Origin: Dyadobacter linearis
GTDB lineage: Bacteria > Bacteroidota > Bacteroidia > Cytophagales > Spirosomataceae
Reading direction: 5' to 3'
Length of the DNA: 64,000 nucleotides
Assembly: GCF_907165045.1 (NCBI RefSeq)
Contig: NZ_CAJRAU010000007.1
Span: forward strand, 62,001-126,000
Positions 57,941-64,000 of this stretch are shown in pieces; positions within the stretch are counted from its first letter, which is position 1, and every line of letters starts with the position of its first letter. Position numbers and translations under genes: made by a program. The notes under the pieces were generated by a model. It was not told the DNA's origin. It searched no databases and worked only from the letters and a program-made list of their open reading frames with translations.

Positions 57941-59143
57941 ATGAAATTTCTAAATAATGTTGATTTAGATAAAAATCAACTCTTGCAGGTTGTTATCCAT
58001 TCTGCTGCTGTCGCGCCGGGTTCCCCTGTTGATGGTCAAATCTATTATAACACAGCAACCGCTCAGTATTATTACTACCGCGCCTCCGATACGACCTGGG
58101 TACCATTCGGTGGGGGGAATATCATTGGGGGTGATGGTCTGGCGGAGTCGACCGTTGCAGGGATCACGACATTATCTGTAAATGTTGACGGCGTTGGGCT
58201 GGAAATCAGTGCCGACATCGTGCGTTTAAAAGATCTCGGTGTCACTGCTGCGAAGCTGGCCAACAACGCCGTGACCACAGTCAAGGTGACCGATAAGAAC
58301 ATCACCTTCGCTAAAATTCAGGATATTCCAACGATGACCGTAATTGGTCGCGTCGCGGCAGGCAGCGGAGTTCCGTCCGCTATTGCCATTATTAATGATA
58401 ATACGATGGCCTCCGCATTGGCTACGAATCTAGCGACGGCAGGCTCAATAAAAGCATATGTCGATAGCCGTATCACTGAGCTTGGTTCTTTGCAAGGCGC
58501 ATTCAATGCGACAACAGCGACTAACTTTCCAGGTGGAGCGGCAACATTCAAGGGACATTACTGGTACGTAACTGTTGCCGGAACTGTGCAAAGCGTAGTA
58601 ATGAACGTGGGCGACGTGCTGATTGCTAACAAGGATAATCCATCCGTTACATTGGCCGCTGACTGGATCTTTCTTGAAAGTAACAGGGACCAGGCGACTA
58701 CAACCATTCTCGGTGTTGTTTCCCTTGCAACAGCTGTTGAAGTTCAGACTGGAACAGATACCAGTAAGGTTGTGACGCCCTCTACATTAAGCCAGAGAAC
58801 TGCCACTACAACCAGGACCGGTCTTGCTGCCCTTGCTACCCAGGCAGAAGTGACTGCCGGTACGGACAATTCCAAAATAGTTACTCCACTCACCCTAAAA
58901 ACCGTACTCGACGCGGCGCTGGTGGCATCGGGTTTCGCGACAAATGTCGGTGATGCTTCTGCATTGACTTATGTGGTAACACATAGTTTCGGTACCAAGG
59001 ATATAGTCATCGAATTGTTCGATGCCACTACCGGGGCAACCGTCTATGCAGATGTAACCAGGCCAACTGTCAATACGGTCGGCATTGCGTTTGCAAAAGC
59101 TCCCGCATTGAACGCATTCCGGGTAACAGTGAAAAAGAATTGA
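57941..59143 (+). CDS. Phage tail fibre protein
   Basis: A 400-residue protein. The N-terminal part (MKFLNNVDLDKNQLLQVVIH) is shared in style with the next gene (MKFLSAADFDDAV). It contains fibre segments such as GDGLAESTVAGITTLSVNVDG and AKLANNAVTTVKVTDKNITFAKIQ, and a series of short repeats with VVSLATAVEVQTGTDTSKVVTPSTL and ALATQAEVTAGTDNSKIVTP, which are typical of tail fibre stalk repeats. The C-terminal domain is beta-rich (THSFGTKDIVIELFDATTGA). It is 10 bp after the previous gene and 1 bp before the next. Confidence 0.8.
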   Translation: MKFLNNVDLDKNQLLQVVIHSAAVAPGSPVDGQIYYNTATAQYYYYRASDTTWVPFGGGNIIGGDGLAESTVAGITTLSVNVDGVGLEISADIVRLKDLGVTAAKLANNAVTTVKVTDKNITFAKIQDIPTMTVIGRVAAGSGVPSAIAIINDNTMASALATNLATAGSIKAYVDSRITELGSLQGAFNATTATNFPGGAATFKGHYWYVTVAGTVQSVVMNVGDVLIANKDNPSVTLAADWIFLESNRDQATTTILGVVSLATAVEVQTGTDTSKVVTPSTLSQRTATTTRTGLAALATQAEVTAGTDNSKIVTPLTLKTVLDAALVASGFATNVGDASALTYVVTHSFGTKDIVIELFDATTGATVYADVTRPTVNTVGIAFAKAPALNAFRVTVKKN

Positions 59144-59144
59144 C

Positions 59145-62100
59145 ATGAAGTTTCTAAGCGCAGCTGATTTTGACGATGCAGTCACGGTAGCCTCCAAGGT
59201 GAGAGCCGCCGGTAGCTATGTCATGCCATCGGCAGGCTCTGTTAATAGCGCCTACAATAGCGGGTCTTTCGAAGCCTACATTGCGCCGGGAGCCTTTACT
59301 GCTGGTGTCAGACCAGGCTACGGATTTCATGCAGCAAGTAGTTTTGGGCTTTTTCTTTATGCACAATCAGCCACAGAATTGCGTATCCGGTCCAACAGCG
59401 GTCTTGATTATATGTTGTGGCATTCGGGCTCTCTGCGCTCTAATTCAGAAAATGACAATGTGTATGCACAGCTTGGCCATACACATGCGATCCCGGAAGT
59501 AACCGGGCTCCAAGCAGCCCTGGATGCAAAAGTCCCGACTTCAAGGCTGGTGTCGACGGGAACTGGGCTAACAGGAGGTGGCACGTTGGCGGCGGACCGG
59601 ACGATTTCGGTAGCATTTGGAACTACCGCCGGGACTGTTGCGCAGGGAAATGATATTCGTATACTCAGGGGGGAGAATGCTTATAACAGATGGGTATCTA
59701 CCCCTGTCAACTTCTCTACCGTTACCGGCATTACTTCTTCTGGTGTCTCCTCCTGGGGCAATACGGCGGCCGACCGGCCCGGATCTTACGGAACGATACT
59801 GACATTTATTGGCGCTTCTCCCAATGGAGAAATGGCTTCCGGCCTATGGTTAAATCAGATTATGGTGACCACAACCGGCGATTGGTTTGTACGTTATGGC
59901 GACGGTGCGATCTATCAGGCCTGGACTGCCAAGCAGTTTTCGGTCACAAGTATAAATAATTGGAACACATCCTATGGCTGGGGTAATCACGCTGGCGCAG
60001 GATACGCGTTAAACAGCTCGTTGGCAGGTTACGTGCCGACCACAAGAACAATTACCATAAATGGTGTCACCCATGATCTCTCCTCTGATAAGGCATGGAC
60101 AATAGCCGGTGGAGTAAATGGCAGCGGGACAACCGGGTCCATTGCGAAATTCTCAGCAAGCAATTCTCTCGCCAGCAGCTCGATATCTGAGGATTCCACT
60201 TATGTCAGTACTTCTCTTGGCCTGAAAGCAGGTAATAATGGGACTAGCAAATATTTGCAGACAACTCATAGTGGTACAGTCGCCAGTATTTCCTTATTGG
60301 ATTTCTCCGGCTCTTCCGGATGGAATATTTCGTATGAGGGCAGTGATTTGAAAATGACGTATGCCGGTACTACCTACACATTCGATTCAGCTGGCCGCTT
60401 CACGGCCCCGCTGCAAATGGGTATTGATGTGCCTGCAAATGCAAATGCAAGGGGATTCGTAATGCTGGCCGGTGGAACCAACCGGTGGACAATAGGTAAA
60501 CAGGGTCTCGAAACCGGATCAGATTCCGGCGCCGATTTCGTCTTCAACAGATTCAGTGATGCCGGTGCCCTGCTTGGCACTGCGTTTAGTATAAACCGTG
60601 CTACTGGAAATACAACTTTCTCAGGAACAGTTACCGCCAGTAGCAGTAACTCTGTAAACTGGACCAGGGCACATTCAAGGTGGATATCAACGCCAGTCAA
60701 CTTTTCTGACATATCAACAATAATCAATTCTGGGGTTGACACCTGGGGAAATACCGCGGCGAACAGACCAAGCCCTTACGGAACGATATTGACGTTTGTG
60801 GGAAATACCGGCTCGGGTGAGTATGTGCCCGGCGCATATGTGAACCAAATCATGGCAGCGACTACCGGTGACTGGTATGTGAAGCACGGAGGAGCAGGGA
60901 CAATATACCAGATATGGACTTCAAAGCAATTCACGGCCGCTGACAAAAATAATTGGGACTCTGCTTACGGCTGGGGAAATCATGCGGCCGCTGGTTATGC
61001 GGCGAGCAGCTCGCTTTCCGGATATGTCCCGACTTCCAGAACTATCACCATAAACGGCACTGCCTACGACCTGTCTGCGAATCGATCCTGGACAATCACG
61101 GGTGGAGTGGGCGGCTCGGGTACCATTGGTACGATCCCTGTTTTCTCGGCGTCAAATACCCTCGCCAATAGTTCGATAAGTGAGGATCCAGACTATGTGA
61201 CCATAAAGAAATGGCTTAATGTCGGAAAAAACGGGGTAGACAAATACATTACGCTATTGTCGGATGCATCAACTGCGGCCGCGTATTTTCTGGACCCGGC
61301 AGGTTCTTCCGGTTGGATATACGGTTACATAGGCAACGATTTCAGGATCGCATATGGAAGTACTGCATACGTTTTAGATCAGGCTGGCCGCTTTACCGCC
61401 CCTCTCCAAATTGGTATCGATGTGCCCGCCAATGCCAATGCACGTGGTTTTGTAATGCTGGCCGGTGGTATTAACCGGTGGACAATAGGTAAGCAGGGAC
61501 TTGAAACGGGTGGGAATGCAGGTGCGGACTTTGTATTTAACAGGCACAATGACGCAGGTGGTGTTCTCGGTACTGCGCTGGGTATAAACCGCGCGACGGG
61601 CAACGCCACATTTTCAGGCAACATTAGCGCCAGCGGCGGCAATTCCACCAACTGGAACATTGCTTATTCAAGGTGGGTCTCACTTCCTCTTAATACAAGT
61701 GACATTGATACAATTGTTGACTCAGGGGTCAATACCTGGAATAATACAGCGGCAAATCGCCCGTCATCGTTTGGTACAACTTTCACCTTCGTAGGAAACT
61801 CTTCGACTGGCAATTACAGTGCAGGTACATTCGTCAATCAGATATTGGCCGGTACGACCGGCGATTGGTATGTGCGATACAACGGTGGAACCATATATCA
61901 AGTCTGGACGACCAAGCAAATCTCATCCAACGCTATTTCCAACTGGAATACGGCATACGGATGGGGCGACCATGCTGCTGCGGGTTACGTGACAAATGGG
62001 TTTTTAAATACCAACTATTATACACGTGCTTACCTGGACTCTGAAATTGGTCTCCGCGCATATAATGGTATATCAATAACTGGTCAAGTCAGTCTCTCAG

Positions 62101-62495
62101 GGGGAGGTACTCTAAGTTCGAATCGGACGATCACCCTGCTGAATGATAGCGAAAACCCGGGCGCCAATAAACTATATGGAACGAATGGAGCTGGTACAAA
62201 GGGTTGGCATAACCAGCCTTCGCCGGGAGGCCTTTCCGGAAGCGGAACAAGTGGCTATCTGGCATTATGGAATGGGGGAGCTTCTCTCACAAATAGTTCC
62301 ATTTATGATTTTGGTTCTTACATGACAATCAGCAAGCCTGTATCATTCTCCCAGCCTTTTATAGTAAAAAACGGGACCCAATCGCAGCGCACATCTTATT
62401 CAATAATAGGAGTTGGTACGCTCTGGATGCAGACGGATGGAACCCAGGGGATATACTATTCAAACAGCGGTGGCGGATGGACTTATTTAGGGTAA
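59145..62495 (+). CDS. Long tail fibre protein with 330-residue tandem repeats
   Basis: A 1116-residue fibre. After an N-terminal part (residues 1-180) with the motif HTHAIPEVTGLQAALDAK, it has two complete repeats of about 330 residues and a shortened third, each beginning RW(V/I)S-P-N and containing TGDW(F/Y)V, YGWGNHA and a copy of GIDVPANANARGFVMLAGG. The C-terminus (about residues 955-1116) is unique and ends with SGGGWTYLG, resembling fibre ends that bind receptors. The repeats differ by substitution, so they diverged after duplication. It is 1 bp after the previous gene, and the last fibre gene here. Confidence 0.85.
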   Translation: MKFLSAADFDDAVTVASKVRAAGSYVMPSAGSVNSAYNSGSFEAYIAPGAFTAGVRPGYGFHAASSFGLFLYAQSATELRIRSNSGLDYMLWHSGSLRSNSENDNVYAQLGHTHAIPEVTGLQAALDAKVPTSRLVSTGTGLTGGGTLAADRTISVAFGTTAGTVAQGNDIRILRGENAYNRWVSTPVNFSTVTGITSSGVSSWGNTAADRPGSYGTILTFIGASPNGEMASGLWLNQIMVTTTGDWFVRYGDGAIYQAWTAKQFSVTSINNWNTSYGWGNHAGAGYALNSSLAGYVPTTRTITINGVTHDLSSDKAWTIAGGVNGSGTTGSIAKFSASNSLASSSISEDSTYVSTSLGLKAGNNGTSKYLQTTHSGTVASISLLDFSGSSGWNISYEGSDLKMTYAGTTYTFDSAGRFTAPLQMGIDVPANANARGFVMLAGGTNRWTIGKQGLETGSDSGADFVFNRFSDAGALLGTAFSINRATGNTTFSGTVTASSSNSVNWTRAHSRWISTPVNFSDISTIINSGVDTWGNTAANRPSPYGTILTFVGNTGSGEYVPGAYVNQIMAATTGDWYVKHGGAGTIYQIWTSKQFTAADKNNWDSAYGWGNHAAAGYAASSSLSGYVPTSRTITINGTAYDLSANRSWTITGGVGGSGTIGTIPVFSASNTLANSSISEDPDYVTIKKWLNVGKNGVDKYITLLSDASTAAAYFLDPAGSSGWIYGYIGNDFRIAYGSTAYVLDQAGRFTAPLQIGIDVPANANARGFVMLAGGINRWTIGKQGLETGGNAGADFVFNRHNDAGGVLGTALGINRATGNATFSGNISASGGNSTNWNIAYSRWVSLPLNTSDIDTIVDSGVNTWNNTAANRPSSFGTTFTFVGNSSTGNYSAGTFVNQILAGTTGDWYVRYNGGTIYQVWTTKQISSNAISNWNTAYGWGDHAAAGYVTNGFLNTNYYTRAYLDSEIGLRAYNGISITGQVSLSGGGTLSSNRTITLLNDSENPGANKLYGTNGAGTKGWHNQPSPGGLSGSGTSGYLALWNGGASLTNSSIYDFGSYMTISKPVSFSQPFIVKNGTQSQRTSYSIIGVGTLWMQTDGTQGIYYSNSGGGWTYLG
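59688..62010 (+). repeat. Tandem 990-bp repeats inside the long tail fibre gene
   Basis: Copy 1 is 59688-60677 (990 bp), copy 2 is 60678-61670 (993 bp), and copy 3 begins at 61671 and is recognisable to about 62010. The repeated starts read RWVSTPVN, RWISTPVN and RWVSLPLN. They are in frame and diverged, so recombination between copies could shorten or lengthen the fibre. Confidence 0.85.
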
Positions 62496-62523
62496 CATAT
62501 TTTTCAATAACCAATCATAAACA

Positions 62524-62970
62524 ATGGAGACCAGTTACAAGAAGGCTTTCAGATTTACAGATGTTGCACGGACATTCATTAACGACCAGGAGGATCAGGA
62601 AACAAAACTAGTTTACGCCCTGAACTCGGTTGTTGAACAGATTGATGAGCAGCGCGAAGCGTATTCAAAGAAGGTCACAAAATTACAGCGTAAATATGCA
62701 GCAGAAGATAAGTTCGGCTGTATCCTCCGAGATGACAAAGGAAATTACCGCTACAAGAAAGACCAAGAGGAGGTGTTGGAGGAGAAGCTGGACGAGCTCT
62801 TCAACCACGAAGACAGTGTTGAGTTTGAACCTGAATACGTCGATGTGGCTTCGCTACCAGAAAAGCTTCCCTCATTCCTTCGTAAGACTTTTTCGGGTTT
62901 TGTCATTGAGCCCTCAGAGCCCGAATCGCCTTCGCAAAAGCTTAAATCATTACTACACAAAACAACCTGA
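62524..62970 (+). CDS. Hypothetical prophage protein
   Basis: A 148-residue protein, helical and charged. It has FRFTDVARTFINDQEDQETKLVYALNSVVEQIDEQREAY and then a long KLQRKYAAEDKFGCILRDDKGNYRYKKDQEE segment. It follows the long fibre gene after 28 bp and precedes a second hypothetical gene after 5 bp. It may be a fibre-assembly chaperone or another late accessory protein, but no family is recognised. Confidence 0.65.
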   Translation: METSYKKAFRFTDVARTFINDQEDQETKLVYALNSVVEQIDEQREAYSKKVTKLQRKYAAEDKFGCILRDDKGNYRYKKDQEEVLEEKLDELFNHEDSVEFEPEYVDVASLPEKLPSFLRKTFSGFVIEPSEPESPSQKLKSLLHKTT

Positions 62971-62975
62971 GCATC

Positions 62976-63266
62976 ATGAAAAACGAAGTAAAAAACCAAG
63001 GGGCAGCTTTCGAATTCGATTACGTGAGCCTCAATTTCTCAGTATCTGGTAGGGATACCAGCACGGGAGAACAGAAATCATTTTCTTATAACGATTCTGC
63101 TCAGCTGAATTTTAACGATGAGAGTGAACTGAATAAGACCTTGAAGGATAAAAGCTATCTGCTTGAAGTTATTCCAAGACTCGTCCAGCGCGCACTGAAT
63201 TCATACGATCCGGAGAACCAGGACGCCAAGAGATTGCGGGAAGAGATCGGTCTTTTGTTACAATAG
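62976..63266 (+). CDS. Hypothetical prophage protein
   Basis: A 96-residue protein with strands in the first part (AFEFDYVSLNFSVSGRDTSTG) and a helical, charged C-terminal part ending YDPENQDAKRLREEIGLLLQ. It lies 5 bp after the previous gene and 23 bp before the next. No family recognised. Confidence 0.65.
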   Translation: MKNEVKNQGAAFEFDYVSLNFSVSGRDTSTGEQKSFSYNDSAQLNFNDESELNKTLKDKSYLLEVIPRLVQRALNSYDPENQDAKRLREEIGLLLQ

Positions 63267-63289
63267 TTTCACTTAAATAAACGCACACT

Positions 63290-64000
63290 GTGAAAAATTT
63301 AATCTTTCTGCTGCTGAGCTGTATCCAGTTCGCAGCCTTATCGCAGCATATTCCAGTTTCCGGCACTGTCAATTTATCCAACTACTATACAAGGCCGCAG
63401 ATCGACAGTCTCTTTAAAACTAAGACTGTCGATCCCCCAATTGTCCGGATACCCGTCTGCAAACGCGGGCCAGCGATCGAGTCGATTAGTAAGATCACCA
63501 ATACGTCAGCTGTTCTGAGGTTTGATGCCGAGAGCGTGTTTGTGATTAAATATTGGATATCCATACTGCCAAAAGGGCAACCGGTTTATCTGGATAGCCT
63601 CCGGCCAGAAAGTAATACAGTCACCTTCAACTTTCCTGGCCGGCCGGCCGGTTCCTATTACCTAAACATCACCGGCAAATCCTGCCGAAGCGATACGGCG
63701 AGCCGCAGCTTCACGATCGATTCCGGAACTGGCGGCCCGATATTGCCGCCGCTCCCAGTACAAAATGGAAAAAGCAAGGTGCTGGGTGCAAACACTGCCA
63801 GGGTCGGCCAGAGAGAGTACAGCTTCAACCGGACACCTGAATTGGTAATCAAATTCAATGATGACGGTACCATTTCGGATATCACAGAAGGCATTGACAA
63901 TTCAGGCGGTATTACCAGGTTAGCAGGATATAACGTCTTCTACATGATCGGCAACGGCTGGTTTGAGAATGCAGAAGGGACTTACGAAAAACTGCAAAAT
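63290..64000 (+). CDS. Exported prophage protein, incomplete at right edge
   Basis: A frame with no stop reaches the window end (at least 237 residues). The GTG at 63290 gives a signal peptide (VKNLIFLLLSCIQFAALS, cleavage near SQ), and is preceded directly by CACACT. The mature part has many beta strands, two cysteines (VCKRGPA and KSCRSD), and the Pro/Gly-rich hinge DSGTGGPILPPLPVQNGK before a second domain. It resembles modular surface proteins of Bacteroidota (an Ig-like domain followed by fibre-like NTARVGQREYSFNRTPE) and could be a fibre-associated or conversion protein. Confidence 0.6.
   Translation, partial: MKNLIFLLLSCIQFAALSQHIPVSGTVNLSNYYTRPQIDSLFKTKTVDPPIVRIPVCKRGPAIESISKITNTSAVLRFDAESVFVIKYWISILPKGQPVYLDSLRPESNTVTFNFPGRPAGSYYLNITGKSCRSDTASRSFTIDSGTGGPILPPLPVQNGKSKVLGANTARVGQREYSFNRTPELVIKFNDDGTISDITEGIDNSGGITRLAGYNVFYMIGNGWFENAEGTYEKLQN

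Larger units (their letters stand above)
37531..64000. mobile_element. Prophage, left end and structural region (right end outside window)
   Basis: A tailed-phage prophage integrated next to tRNA-Ser(TGA). Supporting genes are a tyrosine recombinase at the tRNA side, a small HTH protein, major capsid, decoration and scaffold-like proteins, connector proteins, major tail protein, tape measure protein, tail-tip protein and tail fibres. The very long tape measure (1365 residues) and the tail tube protein indicate a long non-contractile tail (siphovirus type); no sheath gene is seen. The exact left boundary is taken as the end of the tRNA, but an att core could extend into the tRNA. Terminase, portal, lysis and replication genes are not in the window, so the element must extend past 64000. 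Confidence 0.9.

Noticed and set aside
59145..62495. Diversity-generating retroelement or phase-variable fibre module
   Set aside because: There is no reverse transcriptase, no template-repeat pair with A-specific changes, and no invertase or inverted fibre copies in the window. The repeats are direct and diverged.
37531..64000. CRISPR array or anti-CRISPR operon in the prophage
   Set aside because: No regularly spaced short repeats are present, and no Aca-type regulator with small neighbouring genes was recognised.

Overview
The window reads as a chromosome segment of a Bacteroidota bacterium, most likely a Cytophagales member close to Dyadobacter (a judgement from protein style, not a database search). 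Evidence for this is a T9SS sorting-domain protein, SusC/TonB-type outer membrane receptor, DUF4835 and OstA-like proteins, a Rho with a long disordered insert, near absence of Shine-Dalgarno sequences, and promoters of the Bacteroidota type (TTTG or TTG, 19-22 bp, TAnnTTTG). Host part, 1-37530: the end of a cobalamin-tail operon (cobT, cobS, cobC); an oxidative pentose-phosphate operon (gnd, zwf, pgl); an SPFH protein; a YtrA-like GntR/ABC transporter operon with a clear candidate operator; a cysteine desulfurase-XdhC-MocA-like cluster for molybdenum-hydroxylase maturation; a 1-Cys peroxiredoxin; a TonB-dependent receptor-like barrel; htpG; rho; coaX; lptC; a SCO1/cytochrome c lipoprotein cluster; and a leftward block recN, small Sm-like protein, DUF4835, coaBC, rpoZ, bamD, T9SS protein and OstA/LptA-like protein. 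tilS and a tRNA-Ser(TGA) gene close the host part. Prophage part, about 37531 to beyond 64000: a tyrosine recombinase gene starts 200 bp after the tRNA-Ser gene, the usual signature of integration at a tRNA 3' end. A small HTH protein follows. A long leftward late operon holds, in transcription order, scaffold, decoration protein, major capsid protein, several connector and completion proteins, major tail protein, tail chaperone with a probable -1 frameshift product, tape measure, a LamG/PKD distal tail protein and a tail-tip protein. A divergent rightward operon carries tail fibre genes, including one with 330-residue internal repeats. Terminase, portal, replication and the right attachment site are not in the window. 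Between the LamG tail gene and the tape measure gene, in the opposite orientation and with its own strong promoter, sits a cargo block (44.8-47.5 kb). It encodes a 26-codon leader ORF, a HEPN-like protein, an unrecognised protein and a SecB-like chaperone, closed by a terminator. This order resembles toxin-antitoxin-chaperone (TAC) modules, some of which defend against phage. The HEPN-like and middle proteins do not match the TAC components I know, so this is the best candidate for a new system here. The prophage also shows a recurring GGTAATATATACC-type palindrome at its promoters and a CACACT motif just before the starts of several late genes.
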